In this document: one piece after another, positions 1 to 8,629 of the stretch
Layout: each line of letters starts with the position of its first letter
How positions within the stretch are numbered: the first letter of the stretch is position 1
Origin: a virus
IMG/VR virus record: IMGVR_UViG_3300030060_003646
Coordinates: 1-23,140 of that record
Strand: one strand, 5' to 3'
Length of the DNA stretch: 23,140 nt
Position numbers and translations under genes: made by a program
The notes under the pieces: model-generated
What the model saw: the letters and a program-made list of their open reading frames with translations, nothing else
Databases searched by the model: none
Told to the model about the DNA's origin: nothing

Positions 1-251
1 GATAATCTAAACTCACCACCTTTAGCACTAGTAAATCCAACTTCAAATGTTTTTATTGCATGTTGTGATGATCCAATAGCTACACTCTTAGCAAGTTGAG
101 CAGAACCAGTATATCCAGTAAAATCAAAAGCAGTACCAGATGTACCAACTACAGTATAGTCAGCATCCAAGTCTGCTCCAGTGTTGAGGGTGAGATTAAC
201 ACCATATGCAACACCAGAACTAGGATCAAATGTAAGAGTATTTTTAGCCAT
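1..251 (-). CDS. Probable virion/tail protein, N-terminal part (runs off left edge)
   Basis: This reading frame starts at ATG 251 and stays open for 83 codons to the window edge, so its C-terminus is outside the window. The protein begins MAKNTLTFDPSSGVAYGV. It looks like an extracellular beta-sandwich: alternating hydrophobic and small polar residues, many Thr, Gly and Ser, and no signal peptide or membrane segment. The pattern 'DFTGYTGSAQLAKS' followed by 'FEVGFTSAKGGEFRLSL' resembles the N-terminal Ig-like domain of phage baseplate and fibre proteins (BppU-type upper baseplate proteins), but this is a fold-level impression. The start overlaps the stop of the 70-residue gene by 8 nt (ATGGCTAA), with a weak purine-rich stretch (AAGAG) upstream, which suggests translational coupling. 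Its position at the end of the baseplate cluster fits a structural or host-contact role. The exact product is unknown. Confidence 0.7.
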   Translation of the reverse strand, partial: MAKNTLTFDPSSGVAYGVNLTLNTGADLDADYTVVGTSGTAFDFTGYTGSAQLAKSVAIGSSQHAIKTFEVGFTSAKGGEFRL

Positions 252-456
252 TAGATAGTGCTCTTAGTAAACTTTTGATTTCATTAATATCATCCTTTAA
301 ATCTTTCAAATCATTCTCCATATTATCTATTCTATCACCTCCATGCTTTTTTTTAGCACGAAGGGAAAGATAATTGGTGTATTCTGCAGAATCAGTATTC
401 ACAATAGCATTGCTATTTTCATCTCTAATGAGATTTGGATGTCCTTCTACTTTCAT
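244..456 (-). CDS. Small coiled-coil protein conserved in T4-like marine phages, unknown function
   Basis: This gene encodes 70 residues. I place the start at ATG 456 (protein MKVEGHPNLIRDENSNAI...) rather than the in-frame TTG three codons earlier. The ATG lies 1 nt after the stop of the large upstream gene, and 'MKVEGHxNLxRDExxxAIxNTD' is the N-terminus I remember for a small conserved protein of T4-like cyanophages. The N-terminal half is polar. A basic patch (RAKKKHGG) is followed by a helix of about 25 residues with heptad spacing (IDNMENDLKDLKDDINEIK), predicted to form a short coiled coil. There is no membrane segment. Its function is not known. Its setting between two virion genes suggests a minor structural protein or an assembly/chaperone factor, which is inference. 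Its end overlaps the next gene by 8 nt. Confidence 0.8.
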   Translation of the reverse strand: MKVEGHPNLIRDENSNAIVNTDSAEYTNYLSLRAKKKHGGDRIDNMENDLKDLKDDINEIKSLLRALSNG

Positions 457-457
457 A

Positions 458-3400
458 TTATGCAAGAGCGATAACTCTAAGGTTTTTCATTCTAGGTGGT
501 TGAGCCTGATTAGTACCAGTACCAACTAACTTAATACTAAAGTTCCTAAATGTGGGAAGATCATCAATGGTAAATGTATAATCATTATATACTACCTGAT
601 CTTCTGCATATGCTATAGAATCAGTTTTAGGTACTAATTTGTCAGGAAGTCCACTATTTTGAGCTGGATCAATAATTTGACCTGTTGTTAATAGGTTAGG
701 ATATCCTGGGAATGGTTGATAATTCAATTCATCATTTAGATCATCCATAATAGCATAGAATGCTCTAATATCATTACTTAAATTAATGTGAGCTTCTAAA
801 TTAATTTTAATTCCAGTAGCTCCTTCTTTTAAAGTAACAGGTTTAGATGCATAAACAAATGAGTTAGGATCATCTTTCAATGTATTAACTCTATTATCAG
901 TAATAAAATCATCAATTGGATTGTTAATTCTATTGGAAGTAAGAATAACTCCAATTCTATCCAAGTCAACTACAGGAGAAGATCCAGTATTTCCAGTAAG
1001 AGATAAATTTAAAGTAAATGATCTATTATCTGGTAAAGTAGGTAAAGATGTTGTTTCATTAATTCTAGAAGCTATCATTCTAGGACTTGACATATAATTG
1101 TCACCCACCAAACTAATTGTCTCAAATCCCTTATCTTGATAAGGAACTTCAGATCCATCAATACTAGTTCCAGTAACTGTCCTAACTGAAGCTGAAATAG
1201 AACTTCCTTGAGGAGTAATATTTTGAACTATTGGTGTTACAATTTCAAATGGTATATTTTCACTAGAAAGAATGTGACTTCCTCCAGCAGATTTAGTTTC
1301 ATTGAAATGTAACTTAGGAAGACTAGTTCCTACAGATCTATCTAATCCATTAGAAGACATGTCAACTTTAATATTAAAGTAATCCAATCCTTTAGGATTA
1401 ACAACAGTAGCATCTGCTATGTTATGATTTTTATTAATTCTCCTAAGAGATACTCCATTCAATTCGTATTTCTGAATATAATCTAATTCACTATGATTTA
1501 CTGTTTGTGTAGAATCAACTCCTCTAGTAACACCAGTTAATGTGTTATTAACTACTCCACTATAAGAAAGAATTTCTTTTCCTACTTTAACATAACCAAG
1601 ATTAGTAGAACCCACACCAACACTTTCAAATTCAGCAAAATCTGATGCATCATTTAAAATAATGGAACCAGTAGAAGAATTATCATAATCTGCTGCTAAT
1701 TGAGTACTAGGAACATCAGATTCAATACCTTCAATGGTTATCATATTTTGATTGGAATACATTCCATGATTCTTTTGATTCACTTTAATATGCAAACCAT
1801 CAGAAACTGTTACTGGAGATCCTGATAAAAATACATTACCACCAGCAGCATAGTTCAATACTGTAACTCCTGCACCAGTAACGTATTTGATAGATTTATT
1901 AACACCAGTGGCAAAGTCTCCTTGAACATTATCAAGAACATATTCATTAATACCAGTAATTCCTCCAATAGAGAATTTGATATTTTTTCCTAAGGAATTG
2001 ATACCTACAGATGTTATTCCAACTACATCTCCTAGAAGATATCCACTACCTCCATTAGCAATGGTTGCAGCAGATGCTACTCCATTAGTAATAGTGATAT
2101 TAGCAGTTGCATTTCTACCAAAACCAGTGATGGTATTGAGAGCAACATCTTGATAAGTTGCAGCACCAGAAGAAGGTGTATAACCTACTCCAGCATTAGT
2201 AATAGTTAAATTGCCAGTTGCTGTTCCAGCAGTTCCTGCTATTCTTCCTGTAGCATTACTTCCATCTTGTTGAATTATATTACCAACTGTTATTCCTGTA
2301 TCAGAAATAGTGGTATTAAATCCTATTCTAATCTTATTAGAAGACATTTGAACAGAATCTTTCAATAAAGGTGGAATATCATCAGAACTTGTCAATAAAG
2401 GTGGATTAACAAAACTAACACTTCCAGATTGTTGAGTAAATCTTGCCTGATATAATACAAATTTTAAATCTTCATATTGACTTGCATTCCATGTTTCTCC
2501 ATTTTGAGATTTAAATAAAGATCCTAAAGTTGGTTGTTGACTTACAACTACCTGTTCAGATTCTGGTTTATCCTTAGTCTGAATATCAGTCTCACCCATT
2601 CTTGAAATCCAAGCAGTGTATTCATTACTTGTAGATAGAAGAACAAGTGCATAAGATTGTCCTCCAGGTAGATATACTGGAGCAGGGAATCTAACTGTAG
2701 TTCTAAGAGAAGCATCATCAGATATATTGACTTGCTCAGGATCTAATACAACTTCACCAAATGGAACTATTTCAGTGGTAGGCATTCCCAATTTCATTGT
2801 TCTTATTTGAACACTGACTGGTAAGAATTCATCCTTAGAACCAAAGTAAAGATCTACTTTAGTTGCATAAATTCCAACGCCAGGAGGGACAAAGAATGAC
2901 TGTGCAAGAGGGTCTTTAACGCCATGGCCACACTCTTTATCTAATTGAGTTAAGTCTTCTTTACTATATCCAGTTATATCCTCAACTAAATCTAGTGTTG
3001 CTTGAACAGCATCAGCATTGTCAATACCAAATTGTTCCAACTGCTCTGGTGTATTGTCTGCTACAAAACCTAGATGCTCAGCCATCCTCTCTTGTATTTC
3101 TACAGGATCAGTAATACCTTCACCACCTATTATAGAAGCAGTCCAGTATGCCATAGCTCCTTCATCTGGGGGTGGCTCACCTGCTAAAGCATAGGCATTT
3201 GCTATAGGATCATTTATTTGTCCTTGTGTAGAATCATTTTCTATGTCAACTATAAGTAGCACTCCCATATTAGTTTGACTTTCAGCAACTAAATTTGCTA
3301 AACCTTCATTTTCAAACTTAGGTACATAATCAATATTAGGATTATCATCAGCTTGTTCTACCCAAGTTTGAGCAGCAAAAGTTTTACCTCCAACAATACT

Positions 3401-6400
3401 ATATCCACCTAAATCTGGAACAACATCTACAAATTCAACATTAGTGGTAGTAATATCGCTCATAATAGAGCCATCTACCTCAGTATTAATTTCAACTATA
3501 ACAGGGTTTACTTCATCCCTAACAGTAATTGTAGGTCTTATTGGATCTGGATCATCTATAGGAAGTCCACTAGGTATTGGTGGATATTGTGGTGGTGGTA
3601 TTATACGATCTGGTGGCCAAGGTGATGGTGGTGGGGGTGGAGGTGATGGGGCATATCTTCTATCTACAATCTGACTAGATGATGATGTAGTAGTTCCTCC
3701 TCTTATAGATTTGGTTTCTTGTCTAGTAACAATATCAGTATGAATATTCTTTACACTAATAATAGTGGATTGGAGAGTATCAATAGATCCTGAGGAATCA
3801 AATGTTCTAGTGGCATCGCAAGTAACATTTCCTGGTACTTGACTATTAAGATTATTACTTGTAAGTTTAAATACTTTTTTACCAGTATCAAACTTAGGAT
3901 TAACCTCATTATTAGGATTTGGAATAAACAAAGAACCAATTACACTTCCAATATTATCAGTTCTAAGTCTTACTTTACCTACAGTAGCTTCAGCATTAGA
4001 TGTTTGTCCTATTAACTTAATACCTGTTTGTACATATCCATAGAAAGTATTCTCTTCCTTTTTAGATAAAGAATGAACATCCACATTAATAATAGTAGAT
4101 GTTGAAGAATATAATTCAGGAATATTAATAAGATCTGAATTAGCATCAGAATCTGTTGTATCTGTAGATTCTGGAACAACAGTATCTACTAAAACAGATA
4201 CACCTTTCAATAATGGAGTAAACTGATAATATGGATTTCTTATATAAACTTCACTAGGTTGTAAAGGATTTCCTCTCTTATGATTTGCTTGTGCTGCTTT
4301 AAACCTAATATATTCAGTTCCATTACTATCAATACCAATAACAGTCTCTCCTACTTGGAAAGTTCCTGAAATCATTGAAATTTCTAGAAGTTTAGGAATA
4401 ATATAAGATGCTACATCTTGACCATCAAAGAATGCATAAATTCCTGTTGAAGGTTTAAGAGTTCTAGCATCAAATTTAATATTTCTAGATCTCAGATAAG
4501 CACTTATTTGGGTATTAATTACCTTAGGACCTTCATTTATAGTATTAAATGTTTCTCTAATTAATTTTCTAGATGCTGTTCTTGTAGAACTACCTACCCT
4601 AGTGCTATGAGTAGTGGTAGTTTGATGTTTTGCACCACTACCATCACTATTCATGCTCCAAGAACTATTTGTACTCTGCGAGGTATCATATCCTGTCCAA
4701 TTATCAGACCATCCTCCCCAAGTTACTGGACCATATCCAGCTCTTGAATCAAATCCAGCAGCATCTAATTGTTGTGTATTTTCAGTATAAGTAACAAGAT
4801 CTTCATTTTTAGCTTCAAGTACAACCTGATCTACCCATATATCAGAATCTGGTTGCAAATCTATGGTTCCTCCATAATAACTTACAAGATAAGGAGTAAC
4901 ATTTTCAACTCTAGTAGCAAAAAGTTGTGATGCAAAAACTATTTCATCATAATCTAATGTTATTACACTTCCAGTTCTTCTAAGACCATTAAGGGTATTG
5001 GGTGCTAATTTAAGATCTAATTCAGTTGTATATGGAGCAGGTCTTAATATACCATTATGAAAATCAATGGAATTCTTTACTATAGTAGTTTTAATTTGAT
5101 TTTCTGTATTAGAAAAATCATCTACAAAGAAACCTGATTTAAATCTATTTAATCCATCAGCATCAGTAATTTGCATATTTAAAGTTTCACTTTCCAATAA
5201 AGAAAGTGAAGTGTAAAACTCTAAATTTTCAATTCTTTTTTCTAGTTTATTGATATCACCCATCTGATATCTCTTATAAGATGCTAGGCTAATACTTGCA
5301 TCTGACATATTATAGAGAAAGGCAGGTAAAGTAATAGATGCTACTTCCAATGCCCCATCAATAGGTGCAGGATATTCTGGAGTTTCAGCTGGAAGACCTT
5401 GAACTAATTGAAAAGTTCCAGTTCTAGTTAAATAAATTTTATCTAATCTAGGAAGATAGAAAGAATAATCTAATAAGATAGACCTATCAGCAGCTAAAAT
5501 ATTTTTAGCAGAACTTCCAGATGAATTAAAATTTCTACCTAAAAATTCAAAAGGAGATCTAGTAGTTCCAGAAAACTCAGAAACTCTAGGTCTTATATCA
5601 ATAATATCACTTACTTTTGTGTCATTAATTGATGGTAAAGTTTTATACCTAAAATTATCATAAGAATTGACAGTAGTAATATCACCATCATCTGATGCCG
5701 TATAATATGCTGATTCAAATACTACTTTTAAAGATTTAACAGGAGCATTAAATTCAGGTTTTCTAATTAATCTACCATAATCATAAATTGTATTTCTTTG
5801 TCCATCATCATAATTAAATTCTTCAGTTATTTCATTAGATCCAAGTGTAATAGATGCTATAGTAGCAGTAATATTAGATTCTGAAAAAGTAACTTGTTCT
5901 CCAACTTGGAATGAATAAGTATTTAAATTAGTAAATTGAATAGCAGAATCACTTTCTTTAGTAACATATACTGCACGAGCTAAACTAGTATCTCCCATCA
6001 TTGGTTCACCAATTAAAATATCTCCTGTTTTTCCTGTTGGACTATTAATTGAAGAAAAAGTTAATATAGGTAATTTTGGAGCACTAACAGTATTAGATTC
6101 ATATATTCCCAATACTCTAGTAACATCAGGAACATTTAAAGAAATTTCAGAATCTTGAACTCTAGTTCCATAAACAGTATTATAAGTAAGTCCATCATTT
6201 AATGTAGTAGTTCCAATACCAGAAATAGAACTAGCTGATCCTACTACATTAAGAACATTAATTTTTTGCTTTTCTTTGATTTTTTCTGTTACTTTTATTT
6301 TACGTAGTGTTGCTATCAATTTAGCAGGACTATTAGTTCCCAATCCATTAATAATCAATTCAGTAGATCCTTGATTAAAATCAAATTTATCTGAAGATAA

Positions 6401-8623
6401 AGGTTCTATAGTTCCATCAGTTCTAATTAAAGAATAATCCTCTTCATCATATGGTAGAAAAGTTTCATTTGCATTACCAGTGCTAATAGCAGCAGTAGAG
6501 TTATCAGTAATAGTTACATCAAATTGTTTTCTAATTGTAATATGAGAATCTGTTAGATCTACATTTTGAACATTATTTTTAGGTAGTTTTGTATATAAAT
6601 TATTATCAGTAGAAGATTGGAATTGAGAAGTGAGTACCTTAAAGTTTGATGGATTGATTCCTCCTACTGCAGAAGGTAATCCACCATCACATATACCAGT
6701 AACACTACTAACTCCAGAGATAGTTAAGGAATTTTTAGATACACTTTCAACTTTTGCATATGAAATAGTATTTTTTCCTGGATTGGTATATTCTACAATA
6801 TTTCCAACAGTAGCAATTCCTATAAAAAACTTAGTAGGATCTACATTGGTAACTGTAGAAATTCCTGTAGATGCTCCTGAAGTGGGAGGTTCTGTAATAT
6901 TGACTTCACCTATATGAGAAAATACTGTTTGATGTACATCAGAATTAAAAGTACTTGCTGTACTTACAGTTCCATGAATAGATTTAATGTCACTAGTAGT
7001 ATGTGCAGTAGATCCTACAGAAATATTTCCACTCTCTACTCCATTAAAAATTAATTGCTCACCAGTAACAAAAGTTCCTTTAGTATTATAAGCAGTAATA
7101 GCAGTACCAACAGAATTATATCTTAAATATCCAACAGCACCACTAGATTTTCCCTTAATATGAGTAGGAACAACTAAAGCTTTTTCTGGATTAGTATTTA
7201 AAGTTATATTAGTATAAGTTTGTATATCATATAAAGCAATATCCCATTCATTTTCTGCTAAATTAGAAGAATTGTAAGAACCAGATTCTAATGCAAAATC
7301 ATATACGCGTGCTAATCCTATTTCTTTACCAGCAGCAGTAGTTGCAGCAGCACCAATTCTAGAATCTCTTAGACTTACAGTATAATCAGTGCCTATTCCA
7401 ATAATAGGAGATCCTGAAACATTATTTAAGGTAAAGGTGGGTCCAGTAACATAATTTAAACTTTGATTTTCTAAAGTTTTGACAGTTCTTGGTTTTGGAA
7501 AATCCAAGTATGCAGGAACTATAGTTTCTACTTCATACCCTTCAACATAAGCTTTTCCTGGAGATAATCTATAAGTTCCTAAATTTAAATCTGGGATTAG
7601 GTCGTTATAAGTTTTTTGATTGCGATTAAAAAGTCCATTATTTCCTTCATAATCATTTAAAGTTTCTCTAGTAGTAAGTGTAAATGGTTTAGTATAATAA
7701 TTACCAGATTCATCAAAAGTTCTTCTTGCAATCTCATGTTCTAATTCATTATAATCATTGTCTTGACGTACTTTAGTTAATTCACCGTTTCTAATCTCCA
7801 TCAATTCTATAAAATTAGATGGTTTAGGATCTATATAAGGAATTTTAGTTAATTGTATAGATACAGATAATCTATCTGCACCAGGAGCTGTATAATTACT
7901 ATATCCAGCAGCATTGTCTGTTAGAGATGGATCTAAATCAGAATTAACAATAGTTTCACTAATTTTTAATCCTACCCTACAACTAATATCATTACGATAA
8001 GGATCTATAACAATAGTTTGTTGACGAACATCTACAAAATATCCCCTTACAAAATAAATACCTCCTGACAATACAGCAGCAGATCCTAAATATGAACATC
8101 TACCAACAACTAACTGAGCTACAGGTTCTCCTACCTGAAAAGTAGTTCCCTGTCTTGTAGTCAAAACAGAATTATCTAATAATAAACTTTCTCCACTAGT
8201 AAATACTTCATTATTATTGCCACCAGTACTTAAATAAGTAACAAATAAAACATACCAATTTCCTTTAACTCCATTACCTATAACTGATTTAATTTTAGCC
8301 TTTACTCCAGATTTACTACCAACTACTACCTTACCCATTAACTTGGTAAGATATGAATTTACATCTATCCCTTCATTAAATACTTGAATTCTAATTGAAT
8401 GATATGAACCATTGTATCTTGCTCCACCTCCAGTAACAGAAGCACCATCTTTAAAAATATGTTGTCCAAATTTTTCAATCTGACCTTGAAGGATAGATTG
8501 AATTCCTGTCAATTCACGAGCTTGTACTGGAACACCTGGTTTAAATAATATTTTACAATAACTACTTTTAGTATCAAAATCGTCAAAGTAAGGAGCGACG
8601 TTTAAATTAGTTTCCTGAGGCAT
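458..8623 (-). CDS. Giant DUF4815-type tail/baseplate structural protein (2721 aa)
   Basis: The N-terminus (about residues 5-80) carries the DUF4815 signature: 'YFDDFD', then 'KILFKPGVPVQARELTGIQS', then 'FGQHIFKDGASVTGGG'. The domain probably fills the first ~550 residues. At ~1118-1150 there is a conserved helix (RYQMGDINKLEKRIENLEFY). At ~1375-1400 comes 'YLRSRNIKF...LKPSTGIYAFFDGQDV', which recurs in this phage family. A Ser/Thr-rich stretch lies at ~1310-1350, a polyproline linker at ~1655-1694, and an acidic helical segment at ~1813-1898. From ~1903 a beta domain begins 'DPLAQSFFVPP' and runs through 'YLPGGQSYALVLLS'. GxGYT repeats sit at ~2140 and ~2187. The C-terminus 'FRNFSIKLVGTGTNQAQPPR' is typical of the family. 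There is no signal peptide. The gene follows gp8 by 6 nt, where T4 has gp9-gp12. It is therefore likely a baseplate or fibre-attachment protein exposed on the virion. Its precise role is inferred from position. Confidence 0.85.
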   Translation of the reverse strand: MPQETNLNVAPYFDDFDTKSSYCKILFKPGVPVQARELTGIQSILQGQIEKFGQHIFKDGASVTGGGARYNGSYHSIRIQVFNEGIDVNSYLTKLMGKVVVGSKSGVKAKIKSVIGNGVKGNWYVLFVTYLSTGGNNNEVFTSGESLLLDNSVLTTRQGTTFQVGEPVAQLVVGRCSYLGSAAVLSGGIYFVRGYFVDVRQQTIVIDPYRNDISCRVGLKISETIVNSDLDPSLTDNAAGYSNYTAPGADRLSVSIQLTKIPYIDPKPSNFIELMEIRNGELTKVRQDNDYNELEHEIARRTFDESGNYYTKPFTLTTRETLNDYEGNNGLFNRNQKTYNDLIPDLNLGTYRLSPGKAYVEGYEVETIVPAYLDFPKPRTVKTLENQSLNYVTGPTFTLNNVSGSPIIGIGTDYTVSLRDSRIGAAATTAAGKEIGLARVYDFALESGSYNSSNLAENEWDIALYDIQTYTNITLNTNPEKALVVPTHIKGKSSGAVGYLRYNSVGTAITAYNTKGTFVTGEQLIFNGVESGNISVGSTAHTTSDIKSIHGTVSTASTFNSDVHQTVFSHIGEVNITEPPTSGASTGISTVTNVDPTKFFIGIATVGNIVEYTNPGKNTISYAKVESVSKNSLTISGVSSVTGICDGGLPSAVGGINPSNFKVLTSQFQSSTDNNLYTKLPKNNVQNVDLTDSHITIRKQFDVTITDNSTAAISTGNANETFLPYDEEDYSLIRTDGTIEPLSSDKFDFNQGSTELIINGLGTNSPAKLIATLRKIKVTEKIKEKQKINVLNVVGSASSISGIGTTTLNDGLTYNTVYGTRVQDSEISLNVPDVTRVLGIYESNTVSAPKLPILTFSSINSPTGKTGDILIGEPMMGDTSLARAVYVTKESDSAIQFTNLNTYSFQVGEQVTFSESNITATIASITLGSNEITEEFNYDDGQRNTIYDYGRLIRKPEFNAPVKSLKVVFESAYYTASDDGDITTVNSYDNFRYKTLPSINDTKVSDIIDIRPRVSEFSGTTRSPFEFLGRNFNSSGSSAKNILAADRSILLDYSFYLPRLDKIYLTRTGTFQLVQGLPAETPEYPAPIDGALEVASITLPAFLYNMSDASISLASYKRYQMGDINKLEKRIENLEFYTSLSLLESETLNMQITDADGLNRFKSGFFVDDFSNTENQIKTTIVKNSIDFHNGILRPAPYTTELDLKLAPNTLNGLRRTGSVITLDYDEIVFASQLFATRVENVTPYLVSYYGGTIDLQPDSDIWVDQVVLEAKNEDLVTYTENTQQLDAAGFDSRAGYGPVTWGGWSDNWTGYDTSQSTNSSWSMNSDGSGAKHQTTTTHSTRVGSSTRTASRKLIRETFNTINEGPKVINTQISAYLRSRNIKFDARTLKPSTGIYAFFDGQDVASYIIPKLLEISMISGTFQVGETVIGIDSNGTEYIRFKAAQANHKRGNPLQPSEVYIRNPYYQFTPLLKGVSVLVDTVVPESTDTTDSDANSDLINIPELYSSTSTIINVDVHSLSKKEENTFYGYVQTGIKLIGQTSNAEATVGKVRLRTDNIGSVIGSLFIPNPNNEVNPKFDTGKKVFKLTSNNLNSQVPGNVTCDATRTFDSSGSIDTLQSTIISVKNIHTDIVTRQETKSIRGGTTTSSSSQIVDRRYAPSPPPPPPSPWPPDRIIPPPQYPPIPSGLPIDDPDPIRPTITVRDEVNPVIVEINTEVDGSIMSDITTTNVEFVDVVPDLGGYSIVGGKTFAAQTWVEQADDNPNIDYVPKFENEGLANLVAESQTNMGVLLIVDIENDSTQGQINDPIANAYALAGEPPPDEGAMAYWTASIIGGEGITDPVEIQERMAEHLGFVADNTPEQLEQFGIDNADAVQATLDLVEDITGYSKEDLTQLDKECGHGVKDPLAQSFFVPPGVGIYATKVDLYFGSKDEFLPVSVQIRTMKLGMPTTEIVPFGEVVLDPEQVNISDDASLRTTVRFPAPVYLPGGQSYALVLLSTSNEYTAWISRMGETDIQTKDKPESEQVVVSQQPTLGSLFKSQNGETWNASQYEDLKFVLYQARFTQQSGSVSFVNPPLLTSSDDIPPLLKDSVQMSSNKIRIGFNTTISDTGITVGNIIQQDGSNATGRIAGTAGTATGNLTITNAGVGYTPSSGAATYQDVALNTITGFGRNATANITITNGVASAATIANGGSGYLLGDVVGITSVGINSLGKNIKFSIGGITGINEYVLDNVQGDFATGVNKSIKYVTGAGVTVLNYAAGGNVFLSGSPVTVSDGLHIKVNQKNHGMYSNQNMITIEGIESDVPSTQLAADYDNSSTGSIILNDASDFAEFESVGVGSTNLGYVKVGKEILSYSGVVNNTLTGVTRGVDSTQTVNHSELDYIQKYELNGVSLRRINKNHNIADATVVNPKGLDYFNIKVDMSSNGLDRSVGTSLPKLHFNETKSAGGSHILSSENIPFEIVTPIVQNITPQGSSISASVRTVTGTSIDGSEVPYQDKGFETISLVGDNYMSSPRMIASRINETTSLPTLPDNRSFTLNLSLTGNTGSSPVVDLDRIGVILTSNRINNPIDDFITDNRVNTLKDDPNSFVYASKPVTLKEGATGIKINLEAHINLSNDIRAFYAIMDDLNDELNYQPFPGYPNLLTTGQIIDPAQNSGLPDKLVPKTDSIAYAEDQVVYNDYTFTIDDLPTFRNFSIKLVGTGTNQAQPPRMKNLRVIALA
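3543..3662 (-). other. Polyproline linker in the DUF4815-type protein
   Basis: Residues ~1655-1694 are about half proline (APSPPPPPPSPWPPDR, then PPPQYPPIP and DDPDP). Such a run would form a stiff, extended polyproline-II hinge. It separates the N-terminal DUF4815 half from the C-terminal half of the protein. The G-rich complementary strand makes this one of the most GC-rich spots in the window. Confidence 0.8.
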
Positions 8624-8629
8624 GATTCT

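Noticed and set aside
463-465. TTG start for the small coiled-coil protein (73 residues)
   Set aside because: An ATG three codons later sits 1 nt after the upstream stop and gives the N-terminus expected for the family.
3444-3674. Plus-strand frame of 76 codons, rich in Gly, Ser and Ile
   Set aside because: It is the antisense image of the polyproline linker and neighbouring codons of the DUF4815 gene. It has no ribosome site, and the sense frame is clearly coding.
3751-3939. Minus-strand frame of 62 codons with Leu/Ile-rich, membrane-like composition
   Set aside because: It is out of frame inside the DUF4815 gene. The hydrophobic look comes from AT-rich sequence read in a shifted frame.
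6630-6917. Plus-strand frame of 95 codons
   Set aside because: It is antisense to conserved coding sequence, with no promoter or Shine-Dalgarno sequence and no recognisable protein features.
7325-7360. AGCAGCAGTAGTTGCAGCAGC-type triplet repetition
   Set aside because: It is explained by an Ala/Thr-rich run in the encoded protein (GAAATTAAG). It is too short and irregular to be a functional DNA repeat.
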